Assembly (NCBI GenBank): GCA_963281255.1
Contig: OY725500.1
Coordinates: forward strand, 3,281,184-3,345,183
Direction: 5' to 3'
DNA length: 64,000 nt
Origin: Aphrocallistes beatrix
Taxonomy: Eukaryota > Porifera > Hexactinellida > Sceptrulophora > Aphrocallistidae
Position 1 is the stretch's first letter. Each line of letters begins with the position of its first letter. The position numbers and the translations under genes are program-made. This document shows positions 42,008-52,110 of this stretch, one piece after another. The notes under the pieces were generated by a model that had not been told where the DNA came from, made no database searches, and saw only the letters and a list, made by a program, of their open reading frames with translations.

Positions 42008-42498
42008 ACGAAATGATTGAAGAAACTGCCGGGCGCAGAAGGCTGATTTTTGGCATGTGGGAGTCTTTTGGCTATGGCTCCAGTAAGTTCTGAGTTCAGA
42101 CGAAAATGTCGACTCATCATGGAATTATGACGTCATTGTCACATTTTTAAAAGTTAAGCAACACAGTTATTCGGGCATAACTCAGCCATTATAGGAGATA
42201 GAAGGCTGAAATTTTAATAGAATCTGTATACTAACATGTCTCACATATGATGTAACTATCATCAAAAAATGATGACTCATCACTTTGTTATGACGTCATC
42301 ATTACGCATCAAAAATTTTTAAATTCACAAATTTGGTGATTTTCGAGTGATTTCGATTAGCACAGTAGGACAGACATATTTAGAGATGTTATCTCCCTTA
42401 TAATTAACCAATGTGACTCCAGGCGACCGAAGGGAGCCTCAGGCGGACACAAAGTGTCCGCCAGCCGCGCAGCGCAAGCAAGCGCGAAGCGCGCTTGT
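41942..42498 (+). mobile_element. Helentron-like element, full length
   Basis: Starts TCCTTACTATTAAAACTCGA, with a TA tract of about 40 bases, and ends GAAGCGCGCTTGT. TGACGTCA sites are at 42128-42135 and 42291-42298, and a TGACTCA site at 42273-42279. The GGCGGACAC/GTGTCCGCC hairpin is perfect here, while the preceding hairpin has a mispaired stem. No open frame of note. Confidence 0.8.
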
Positions 42499-42507
42499 AT
42501 ATATATA

Positions 42508-43384
42508 TGCATTAATCGAGTTTTAATAGTAAGGATACATTAATTGAGTTTTAATAGTAAGGATATATGTAACGAAATGATTGAAGAAACTGCCTGGCGC
42601 AGAAAGCTGATTTTTTGCATGTGGGAGTCTTTTACCTATGGCTCCACTAAGTTCTGACCTCAGACGAAAATGTTTTCGACTCCAACAGCCATTTAAGTGA
42701 TAGAGGGCTGAAATGTTTACAGAATATGTAAATTAGCATACCTCACAAATGATGCAACCATTGTCAAAAATAATGACTCATCACGCTGTTAACACGTCAT
42801 CATGACACAGCAAAAATTAAAAAATTTGTTGATTTTTCGTGCGATATCGATTACAAGCGAACTTTGCTTGCTTGCGCTGCGCGGATGGCGGACACTTTGA
42901 GGCGTCCTGTGGGAGCCTGATGTCACATTGATTAATTATAGTGGAGATAGCATCCCTAAATACGCCTGTCCTACTGTTATAATCGATATCCCGCGAAAAA
43001 TCACCAAATTTGTCAATTTTTCAAATTTTGATGCTTTTTGATGACGTCATAACAGAGTGCTGAGTCATTATTTTTTGATGATAGTTGCATCATATGTGAG
43101 GTATATTAATATACATATTCTATTAAAATCTCAGCCTTCTATCTCCTATAATGGCTGAGTCATGCTCGATTAACTGTATTTCTTAACTTTTAAAAATGTG
43201 TCAATGACGTCATAATTTCATGATGAGTCGACATTTTGCTCTGAGCTCAGAACTTACTGGAGCCATAGCCCAAAACTCCCACATGCCAAAAATCAGCTTT
43301 CTGCGCCCGGCAGTTTCTTCAATCAATTCGTTACATATGTATAAATAAATATATAAATATTAATCGAGTTTTAATAGTATGGAT
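42508..43384 (-). mobile_element. Rearranged helentron-like copies, mostly reverse
   Basis: Two reversed 5' ends (AGTTTTAATAGTAAGGAT) lie at 42508-42564. A 5'-truncated forward body follows at 42565-42852, with a large internal deletion. At ACAAGCG (42853) a reverse copy starts and runs to AGTTTTAATAGTATGGAT at 43384. This head-to-head arrangement suggests insertion of one copy near the terminus of another. Confidence 0.65.
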
Positions 43385-43520
43385 AACTGTAAGACACACG
43401 TATTTAGAGTTGTTATCTCCCTTTTAATTAATCAATGTTACCTCAGGCGCCTACAGGGCGCCTCCGGCAGACACAAAGTGTCCGCCAGTCCCGCAGCGGA
43501 AGTATGCCAAGCGCGCTTGT
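43385..43520 (+). repeat. Helentron-like 3' fragment
   Basis: The last 136 bases of a forward copy, with AGGCGCCTACAGGGCGCCT and a GACACAAAGTGTC hairpin, ending AAGCGCGCTTGT. It directly abuts the 5' end of the reversed copy. Confidence 0.65.
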
Positions 43521-43957
43521 TATTTCTATAATATGATAGGAAATAGCTGTAATTTTATATTTTACATTGCACCTCTTTTACAACCGCAAAACTTATAATT
43601 GAAACAGAATTATTTCCGAATTTTCTTCCGTTTTACTGAATTTTGTACCAGTTTTGTGAACCTTTGAATATATAACAAGCAACATCAAAATATTTGATCT
43701 ATCTTTTTGTTAAAATATGATATTCTAAAATTACATAGCAAATTGTAAATTTTCCTTTATCCTTTGAATATAATTTTTAAATGATTCATCAAAGTTTGTG
43801 AAACGAAATTACATTCAATATGCTACTAATTAGTTTAAAGACGCCGTGATACCATTATTCCACTACCAAGTCCGCCAGTAGCGCTTATAAAATACTAGAT
43901 CTAGGTCGAGTTTTATTGATGTACTTGTATATTTATTTTATTTTTCCTTTTCTCTAG
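43521..43957 (+). other. Intron sequence before exon d
   Basis: AT-rich with no recognised repeat. It ends in a polypyrimidine run TTTTTCCTTTTCTCTAG. Confidence 0.4.
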
Positions 43958-44100
43958 AATGATCTGAGATACCACTACTTTGATTTTATACCTGATAAGA
44001 GAAGTGAGATCGAATTTAATTTTTTGGCTACTTTGAACATACCGAAAGGGGAATATCGATTGTCTCAAATCGAAATGTCTGTACAAACATTATCACCGAG
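43958..44100 (+). CDS. Host gene exon d (unrecognised protein)
   Basis: It has a strong polypyrimidine acceptor and a GTTAGT donor. It enters in phase 0 and leaves after two bases of a codon. The 47 complete codons read NDLRYHYFDFIPDKRSEIEF, NFLATLNIPKGEYRLSQIEM and SVQTLSP. Alternating hydrophobic residues suggest strands. No motif recognised. Confidence 0.75.
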
Positions 44101-44364
44101 GTTAGTTTTATTATAAAATCTACATTTTATTTCCATGATCAAGTAGATTTATGTTTATACCTACTGCTAAATTGTGTCAAACTACTTTTCTATTACCTTC
44201 GAATTTTGATAGCAGAATACATTTAATTTGAAAATTGATGATTCTGTTGCATACCTTTTTACCAAGGAAATATTAATCTCAGATATTATCTTAATCTCAA
44301 TTCCAAGGCAATTTAATTTCCACTGTAAAGTTCAGACATAGCATTCTATATACATACAAAGGAA

Positions 44365-45460
44365 ATGGCAGTCACCAAAATATTGTTTTACTGTATGTTA
44401 TTTCTATTGCTAACTTATTTTCATATGTCACTTGACAATACTAATTGCATCAATTATTATTTGGACGAGATGTCTTGCGTCGTGCCTGGCTATACTTCCA
44501 ATTACAGAGGAGAACAACACTTCACGAAGCTTTTCAATTTCCCGAAAAGATGAAGCTCTTCGTGTAAAATAATATCGAGCCATTCCAAGACATAGTGAAG
44601 ACTACCAGAACTAAAGATTGCAAGGGTGAGTGATTTCTTAAGTAATGTAATTATTCTAGAATCATGCATATACTTGAGTCTGTCAGAAACAATTGACTGA
44701 ATTTAAAAGACTACGAAAAAAGTGTTTATCTTCCCCAAATTTAGTGAATTCAATCCTCGTTATTACAAAAAAAACATGGGACATAAGAAGCTTAATTAAA
44801 TCGGATAAGTATATTTAAACGAGCCCCAAATTAACATCGAAACCCTGCTGGAAATTAGCTTGGAAAGGCAAAATGTAAATTTGTTCAGATGTTTCATATT
44901 ATTCGCCTCTATGCTTTGAATAAACGTTTATAAACTTAAATCTATCAGTAAGATTGAGAAACCTCGTTAAATAAGCAATCATAGCGAAATAATATCCTTA
45001 ATATTTTAACAATACAAATTTATTATAATTAATGCCCTATTGAATTGGTGTTATTTCACTAATCTGGACAAATTCATTAATCCGAATGATTTTTCGATCA
45101 TTGTAGAACAGAGCTATTCGGATTAGCGAGGGTGTACTGTACTGCTCTACTCTGTAACACTTCTAAAGTAAGAGTGTCTTGCATTTATTTGTCGCTGGAC
45201 ATGCTGTATTTTATATCTAAAAATCTCAGGATTGCGCAATGTGTAGAAGGTTTCTAACGCCTGATGAATCTATTCTACTGAATGATGGCACATAATCAGT
45301 TTGACTGGTAGAAATGTTAGATAGGGGTCTCTGAAATATCACTCGAGTCCTGTCCTTGAATTTATCAAGGTGATTCTTGATATACTATTAAGTAGAAATT
45401 TGCAAAGTTTTATTCTGGCTCTTCCCCATTTGGCATGTACTACTATGTAAGTAGAATATT
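44365..45460 (+). pseudogene. THAP / P-type transposase relic 2
   Basis: At 44467 the frame reads LDEMSCVVPGYTSNYRGEQH then FTKLFNFPKR, closely matching relic 1 at 15888 and a THAP zinc-finger beginning. The shared sequence continues out of frame, including AGGGTGAGTGATTTCTT and, at about 44815, AACGAGCCCCAAATTAAC. Near 45320-45430 GATAGGGGTCTCTGAAATAT corresponds to the DRG-containing segment of relic 1. Pogo-like element J copy 2 lies inside it. It is too decayed to encode anything. Confidence 0.45.
44900..45143. mobile_element. Pogo-like element J, copy 2
   Basis: TTTGAATAAACGTTTATAAA to GATTAGCGAGGGTGTACTG matches the ends of the split copy at 32956-35175. Here the body is uninterrupted but the left terminus is lost. 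TA follows the right end. Confidence 0.65.
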
Positions 45461-46374
45461 GTACACTTTAGAGGCATTTATGCACATGCAGTACGTCACG
45501 GTGAGACATTCTACCAAACCTTTCTACTGTTTCATATCTAATAAAGTTATGCCATATACTATTATTGAAACATGATAATAGTAAACTTGCTAAATTTATG
45601 AACTACAATGTAATATAATAATATCCTTTGTTTATTTAGTCGACTTCATCGGGCTGTAGAAGTCCGAAATGTGTGGCTCTATACTATCGGAAGGCCAGAA
45701 TGTGTCACTATTCCCTATCTGAAGCCCGGAGTGTGCGACTTCCCATTAGGAGGCCGAAGTATGTGATTATCCCTTCTTTGAAGTATATTGTTCCCTTATG
45801 ATGTCTCAATTCTCAGTTCTCATGTCAAGTCTAGTCAAGACAAGTCAAGTCTTTCTTTCAAATCTCAATATTGTGATTAACTATTATATTTTGATATTTT
45901 GAATGTATTACGTACGTCTAATTAATACTACCATAGTAATTAAAAACAAAATAATATATCTCATTTCAATTGTTTTTATAAAATAGTGTCAAGGTGGTAT
46001 ATATCGGTATCAGGGTATGCCTAAATTATTGCAAAAATTGAAATATCTTTGAAAATCAAAATTATTGGGTTTTGTATTTATCCAACCCATGGTACTAAAT
46101 CTCTTATTGACTACCATTACCTTAGTACATATATAGAATGATATAGTTCAGATCATATTAGTGTGATGTTTCAAGATTTTTATTATGAAATTAATATGTT
46201 GTTTATTTCATCTCAACTTTTTCTTCTTCAGGAACTTTAATAAAGTTATTTGCACTTAAAATTAAATTACTATTATGATATTTGGATAAATTTCAAAATG
46301 TCGAGCAAAAAAGGTGATATGCGTAAATATATAGTCTTCCTCCATACTAATATTTCTATAACCTATTTTCTCAG
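45461..46374 (+). other. Intron with a short degenerate tandem repeat
   Basis: At about 45645-45782 a unit of roughly 31 bases (GAAG-CCGAA-TGTGTG-CTATTCCC-like) is repeated about four times with drift. A later run (AAGTCTAGTCAAGACAAGTC) at 45826 is a small repeat. The open frame at 46250 before exon e is intronic. Confidence 0.35.
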
Positions 46375-46492
46375 TCTAGATGACTTAAAGTTGAACAAAG
46401 ATGCATTATTCAATCTTGAGTTCGAAGACTCTTTCAATATCGCTTTACTTAGTAATGGAGATTGTCTAGAAAGGTTCAAAGACGATTATAAC
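46375..46492 (+). CDS. Host gene exon e (unrecognised protein)
   Basis: Acceptor CTATTTTCTCAG; donor GTGAGT. It completes the split serine codon from exon d and ends in phase 0: LDDLKLNKDALFNLEFEDSF, NIALLSNGDCLERFKDDYN. The upstream open frame to 46250 lacks a splice-supported reason to be included. Confidence 0.72.
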
Positions 46493-46904
46493 GTGAGTTT
46501 TCAGGATATGAAAAATTTGGTTCACCAAAATTAGAGATAATCCTATGGATTTTTTGGGCAATCCCCCCTCATTAGTAGTGAAGGACCCCTCCCACTTTGC
46601 CCAGGTTTATGCATATTATAGCTACCATTTTTTGAAGTACTATACCCCTATCTTTTAAGTTTGGAATGATGTCAAAAGAAGTATAAAACAGACGTCAAAA
46701 GTCGACCTTAGGGGCATTTAACCTTGTGAATCTTTGGCTAATTGATAAAGAATCTAAAGGACTTAGACCAAAATTCGGTAGAGTATATGGGCCATCTTCA
46801 AATCTAAGAGAAACTTGAACTTCCACTAGTGTCCCTTTCCAGATTTGGTGCTCAAACCAGGTGTCAAGGAGGCTTTTAAGGTGAAGAATTAAAGCATTCA
46901 CGTA

Positions 46905-47110
46905 ATATCATGGCATTTTAGGCGCATGATAATGTAATCATGGGATTTTGCTTTACAGCCGTAGCTTATGTACAAGCTTGTACTGTCTGTAGATGTCTTG
47001 ATTTTTAGCCGCTATTACTCGAAATCATCCGAAAATGGAATACAGTGGATGCCGGTTATATTCTTGTTTATGCATTAAATACGAAAGCGACGAATTTTCC
47101 GCCATTCGAT
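46905..47110 (+). repeat. Dispersed repeat I, copy 2
   Basis: An inverted counterpart of 28274-28482. Landmarks are AATCATGGGATTTTGC and ATACAGTGGATGCCGGTTAT. Confidence 0.65.
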
Positions 47111-47194
47111 TACGACATCCCTATTAACCAAAGAATGATATAGTACTAAGTAGTTACTTCATTTGAATTTATCTTTATTTTTACTAATTTCTAG

Positions 47195-47309
47195 AAAGCA
47201 TTATTGGAAGATAAGATTGATATCGGCTTGAAAGATTGGAAGCAAGTATATTTTGAAACTTTCGATATTACTAAGGGAGAATCGCACAGTGAAATATTTA
47301 AGCCAAATG
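47195..47309 (+). CDS. Host gene exon f (unrecognised protein)
   Basis: Acceptor TTACTAATTTCTAG; donor GTTAGT. Phase 0 in, one base out. It reads KALLEDKIDIGLKDWKQVYF then ETFDITKGESHSEIFKPN. Charged and soluble; no family recognised. Confidence 0.75.
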
Positions 47310-47514
47310 GTTAGTTTTGAATATATTTTATTGCTATTTGTATTGCTTTTGAATATTTTACACAATCCTTTTAGCTTAATGTACTAAAATATTTCCATGA
47401 TAATATGTATTTAGAGCTGTTTACTCTCCTAAATTTGATTTTGTGGTAAATTACTCAATTTTGAAAGGGTATTGTATATATTTATAGGAATATTCAAGAC
47501 CAGGGATAAAACCA

Positions 47515-47640
47515 AAGTCCACATACAAGATTAGCTGAAATCGTCAATCATGCATGATAGACCTTAAGAATATATATTACCAGCCTTTATAAACATTATT
47601 TCAAAGTACATATATCCGTTATCAAGATTTCTGAGTTATT
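47515..47640. repeat. Degenerate arm fragment of foldback A
   Basis: AAATCGTCAATCATGCATGA, GAATATATATTACCAGCC and AAAGTACATATATCCGTT follow the order of the arm at 3740-3840, with many changes. Confidence 0.5.
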
Positions 47641-48125
47641 GCAGTTCTTAGTATATCATTTTTAAGTTTCAAGAATCATAAGAATTGAAATGTCGGAATG
47701 GACATGTAGGGAAAATATTATTCAATTCCTCCAAAGGGTCGGAATTCTTATTGATTGATTCGTCAAATGAGAAAGCTACCGAGATAATGTATAAACCGCA
47801 TGGTTTTGTGGGGTGTGTATTTTATTTATTGATTGATCATTTGTGAAAGTTTTTTTTGACCGAATAGATGTCAAAAAGTACATAGATTCACTGTTTTCAT
47901 GGTCGATGATTTTTTGAACTTATTTTTAAGTTTTTATTTGGAGCCACATTGGATTATCCGCTCCTTCTCCTAGTCATGGTGCTTTAGGAGGATAAATTTC
48001 GAACTAAAATTTGTCTATTGAATTAAAAGAATACTTCCGACACAGCATTTCATTTTATTTTATTAATCAATTGTTTTGTAAGACATCTCATTATTTACAG
48101 TATTTTTATGATTAACTTTATTTAG

Positions 48126-48230
48126 CTTGTATCTGCTTCATATCCGGTTATGGGGATATAGAAATGATGCGTACTCTCTTTAAAACAGTATTTATTCCTG
48201 ATATTCTATATGATACTGATGAAGCTCAAG
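48126..48230 (+). CDS. Host gene exon g (unrecognised protein)
   Basis: Acceptor ACTTTATTTAG; donor GTTAGT. It starts by completing an alanine codon and ends one base into a glycine codon. It reads CICFISGYGDIEMMRTLFKT then VFIPDILYDTDEAQ. The pattern of a hydrophobic strand, GD, an amphipathic helix, and a second strand faintly recalls the anticodon-binding fold of class II synthetases and GCN2-like proteins. That is a weak impression only. Confidence 0.75.
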
Positions 48231-49006
48231 GTTAGTATATCATGATGTCCACTGATAATATGACACGATTACAGTTATTCTTTATTTCAATCATATTACC
48301 CAATCTTTGTCTGCTCGATTTTAATGAGTTCAATTACTTTGAATCTTCTTAATGAAGATCAATAAAAATAAACTTGGCGAATTTAACTTTTGAAATAAGG
48401 TTATTAAAAGTTAGATATAGTAATTTAGAACCAAAAAGTGAAGAAGCAAAACGGGAGCCGCCCGATAGAATGTTTATGACAAAAGGCTCACAGCGGGATT
48501 TTCCCAATTAGCTTTCAAATTTCGCCAAAAGTGGCAATAACCTATTCTAAAACACATTATGATAATTCCCCTGCTAACTATAATAATTCGAATAAGTCAA
48601 TCCTTATACTTTTTTGATAAGTAGAATTCAATAAAGGGATCAATGTTAATTTTCAATTTGCTCAGAACTGAAATACATACATGGGAACCATATGCGCCAA
48701 GTGTAGGTACCTGGGTAAGGCCTAGCTCCCCCCAGGTTTGGAGCCTGTGGGGCCCGTGGTGCTGGGCAATGGAACCGTGGAGGAAGCTGTGGTGTGGTAG
48801 AACTCCACACAAACTTATACTTGTAGGTTACAACTAAACACGAAATTATGTTAATTGAATCTATATATATATCCCAATTACATTTGTCTTCGACTATAGT
48901 CCGAGATTTTCTTTTCCCTATGTAACAACAATAGCTGTATATCGATTTTTGAGCATCTAAGATTTAACAGATTTTCTGGGGAGCAATATATATACGTATA
49001 TATATA
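48231..49006 (+). other. Intron with a GC-rich patch
   Basis: Between 48700 and 48815 the sequence is strikingly GC-rich (CTGGGTAAGGCCTAGC, then CCTGTGGGGCCCGTGGTG) in an otherwise AT-rich intron. Open frames cross it on both strands but show no domain. Probably a repeat or transferred fragment; no second copy in the window. Confidence 0.35.
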
Positions 49007-49008
49007 TA

Positions 49009-49469
49009 GTCTAACCGGAAGTATTTGAAATCCTTACTATTTTCCATCATAACGAGCTTTAAAGTGGGTCTATTCATGAGTGAAATGTAATCACTGTAAC
49101 ATATACTATAATTTCGATTTCAAATTCATATTTAATCTCATTCGAATTCCTCAGGTTTGAACCCTTCTATTGCTATACTCATTCTTAAGTTGAATTATTA
49201 TCAATCTATGTCACTTTGTGCCAGTTTTGACTCCCATTACCATCATGATGACGAGGAGTGGCACAAAGTGGCACAGTTTGATTAATCTTAACCTTGGAAA
49301 TGAATAAATCAATAGAAGGCATCTAACCTGAGTAATTCGAATGTGTAGAATATGAGTTTGAAAGCGAAATTATAATATCTGTAACAGTTTCACTCCATGA
49401 ATAGCCCTACTTTATAACTCATTATGATGGAAAATAGTAAGGATTTCAAATACTTTTGTCCGATTAGAG
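49009..49469. mobile_element. K-type MITE, complete copy
   Basis: GTCTAACCGGAAGTATTTGA at the left and CAAATACTTTTGTCCGATTA with GAG at the right are inverted ends between TA dinucleotides. The interior repeats the theme with ACTTTGTGCCAGTTTTGACT facing AGTGGCACAAAGTGGCACAG. 461 bases, non-coding. Confidence 0.75.
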
Positions 49470-49477
49470 TATACCAG

Positions 49478-49918
49478 AGGCTTCCTTCGGACTTCTAGGC
49501 TCACATTGATTAATTATATGGTAGATAACATCTCTAAATACGTATGTCTTACTGCTATAATCGATATCGCTCGAAAAATCACTGAATTTGTCAATTTTTT
49601 TAATTTTGATGCGTAATGATGATGTCATAACAGAGTGATGAGTCATCATTTTTAGATGATAGTTGCATCATATGTGAGGTATATTGATATACACATTTTA
49701 TTAAAATTTCAGCCTTCTATCACCTAAAATGGCTGTTGTAGTCGAAAAACTGAAATTTCTAATTATAAAAAGGTGACAATGACGTCATAATTCCATGATG
49801 AGTCGATATTTTCGTCTGAGCTCAGAACTTAGTAGAGCCATAGCCAAAAGACTCCCACATGCCAAAAATCAGCTTTCTCCACCCGGCAGTTTCTTCAATC
49901 AATTCGTTACAGAGATAT
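49478..49918 (-). mobile_element. Helentron-like element, reverse
   Basis: It begins within the damaged hairpin region (AGAGGCTTCCTTCGGACTTC), lacks the last GC-rich terminus, and runs to GGCAGTTTCTTCAATCAATT. A forward-oriented 5' end (ATCCTTACTATTAAAACTCG) follows at 49919-49960, so two copies meet here. Confidence 0.65.
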
Positions 49919-49963
49919 CTATCCTTACTATTAAAACTCGATTAATGTTTATATATGTATATA

Positions 49964-50449
49964 CACTCGAACCTCTCTTATCCATACCTCCGATATCCGG
50001 CCACCTCTCTCAACCGGGCAGCCCTTTCGACATTTAGTCAGTATGCATTGTCCTATTTTCAAGTCAATTATTAACCACAATTCCAGCAATCATTATCATG
50101 TAATATTATTTAATGAACTTTGATAATGAATTTGGAAGATAATTGCGACATCTAATATATTCAGGGGTGAATACTGCTTAAAATGTATTAATCAATCGCA
50201 ATGGAATAGTTTCTTTTCCTTTATAGAATATCTATTTTACAATCACCTCTCTTATCCGGAACTCAAATTTTGATAACCTCAGTTCCGGGCACTAGATATT
50301 GTTTAAACTCACCCATTATACAAATTGACAGTTTTAACACTATAAACTGCTATTCAAGTTGATTGAGTTACGGGTACCGCTCTTATCCGGACCTCCGATA
50401 TCCGGGAACCCTCCTGTCCGGCACTGCCCGGATAAGAGAGGTTCGAGTG
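49964..50449. mobile_element. Tigger-like MITE, complete
   Basis: CACTCGAACCTCTCTTATCC and its exact inverse GGATAAGAGAGGTTCGAGTG bound 486 bases, with TA at 49962-49963 and 50450-50451. The 20-base terminal repeats are identical. Subterminal CTCCGATATCCGG is present at both ends in the same orientation. No transposase remains. Confidence 0.88.
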
Positions 50450-50453
50450 TATA

Positions 50454-50957
50454 TGATAATATATGTAACGAATTGATTGAAGAAACTGCACGGCACAGAA
50501 AGCTGATTTTTGGCATGTGGGAGTCTTTTGGCGATAGCTCCACTAAGTTCTGAGCTCAGAGCAAAATGTCGACTCATCATAGAATTATGACGTCATTGTC
50601 AACTTTTTATAATTAGAAATTTCAGTTTTTCGACCATAACTCAGCCGTTTTAAGTGATAGAAGGCTGAAATTTTAATAGAATCTGTATACTAACATATCT
50701 CAGATATGATACAACTCTCATCCAAATATGATGACTCATCACTCTGTTATGATGTCATCATTACGCATCAAAATTTTAAAAATTGACATATTTGGTGATT
50801 TTTCGTGCGATGTCGATTATAACAGTAGGGCAGACGTATTTAGAGATGTTATCTCCCATATAATTAATTAATGGTGACCACAGGCGCCCAAAGGGCGCCT
50901 CCGGCGGACACAAAGTGTCCGCCAGCCGCGCAACGCAAGCAAGCGAAGCGCGCTTGT
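50454..50957 (+). mobile_element. Helentron-like element with perfect terminal hairpins
   Basis: The TA core is short (TATGATAATATATG), followed by TAACGAATTGATTGAAGAAA. The 3' end shows the cleanest hairpin series in the window: AGGCGCCC pairs with GGGCGCCT around AAA, then GGCGGACAC pairs with GTGTCCGCC around AAA, then CAAGCG pairs with CGCTTG. It ends at CGCGCTTGT, five bases before a mariner element. Confidence 0.8.
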
Positions 50958-50962
50958 ACTTA

Positions 50963-52096
50963 GGTCATTTCAAAAGTACTGATCACTATTATTGAGCAAG
51001 AGCAAAAGGCGTATATCAAGTTTCGTTCACTGCTAAAAGATTCGAACAGGAACATTCACAATGATCTCGTGGAAGTTTGTGGAGATCAAGTACTTGCTTA
51101 TTCCACAGTTAGAAGATGGGCTCAACTATTTAGAGAGGGAAGGGACAGCATCGAAGATGAGCCTCGGACTGGTAGGCCTAAATCTGCAACTTGTGAACCT
51201 TCAATTGAGTTAGTTGGTAAATTTCTTCGAAATGACCCTTGCTGCTCTATTGAAGAGATTTCTAAGTATACGGATATCTCAACGGGAAGTATTTACCGCA
51301 TTCTGAAGGAAAATCTCGGAGTAAGGAAGGTTTCGCTCGGCGGGTGCCGTAGAGGCCCAGATGAAACAGAGGGTAGAATGTTGTGAAAATCTTCTACATT
51401 ACGAAAAATTTGATGCAAGGCGACTGTATGAGATAGTAACAATAGATGAAACTTGGATTTACTATTCACAACCTAAATCCAAGGGAAAATCTAAGTGTTG
51501 GCTGCATCCGGGCGAACCCTGACCTAAAAAACCGCGTCCAGATTTCCGTGCCCATAGGTTAATGTACGCAATTGCATTTGACGCCTATGGCCCAGTTGCT
51601 CAGTTTTGCGTTCCGAAGGGCCAGAATGTTACTGGATACTTTTATTGCACTCATGTACTCGCAGAAGTCAGTAAACACTACACAGAGCGTCAGCCGAGAA
51701 CTGGTCCTCGTGAAATAAAACTTCTACATGATAATGCCAGTAGCCATAAAACTAAACAAGTCGCCGCATACATCAAGGATATAGGGATGCAAACACTGAA
51801 TCACCCTCCCTATTCCCCTGACCCAAGTCCTTGTGACTTCTGGTTGTTTTAAAGCTGAAAAGTCTTCTCTCTGATAAGGAGTTCACTAGTCGAATGGAGA
51901 TCGGATTCGCCATTCATAAGTACCTGAAATCGATCCCACAGACGGAGTATAAATTGACATTCCGCTGCTGGGTAGACCGTCTAAAGGAGTGTATTCGCGT
52001 CAAGGGAGACTATTTCGAGAATATATAATTAAATAACACATCAGTGGTTGCTTAATATCAAATTGGTAGGGGGTGATCAGTACTTTTGAAATGACC
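50963..52096 (+). mobile_element. Mariner transposon with perfect terminal repeats
   Basis: The 24-base termini starting GGTCATTTCAAAAGTACTGA (50963-50986) and ending at 52096 are perfectly inverted. TA flanks both sides (50961-50962 and 52097-52098). Total 1134 bases. The transposase within is broken. Perfect termini with a damaged gene point to recent mobilisation, possibly by a transposase supplied in trans. Confidence 0.9.
51000..52028 (+). pseudogene. Mariner DD34D transposase, frameshifted
   Basis: The reading starts around EQEQKAYIKFRSLLKDS, without a clear ATG, and continues VCGDQVLAYSTVRRWAQLFR and GRDSIEDEPRTGRPKSA, the helix-turn-helix and GRP motif of mariner. SIEEISKYTDISTGSIYRIL is the second DNA-binding helix set. 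After a frameshift near 51340 the core reads VTIDETWIYYSQP (first aspartate). A stop in the WLHPGEP region follows. LLHDNASSHKTKQVAAYIKD (second aspartate) and HPPYSPDPSPCDFWLF (third) are 34 residues apart, giving DD34D. The tail is SLLSDKEFTSRMEIGFAIHK to a final GDYFENI. At least one stop and two shifts make it inactive. Confidence 0.85.
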
Positions 52097-52110
52097 TAAG
52101 TATATATATA

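Noticed and set aside
41182-42120. Open frames with IYIYIYIY or YIYIYI stretches on both strands
   Set aside because: They are translations of TA microsatellites within helentron-like copies and occur on both strands.
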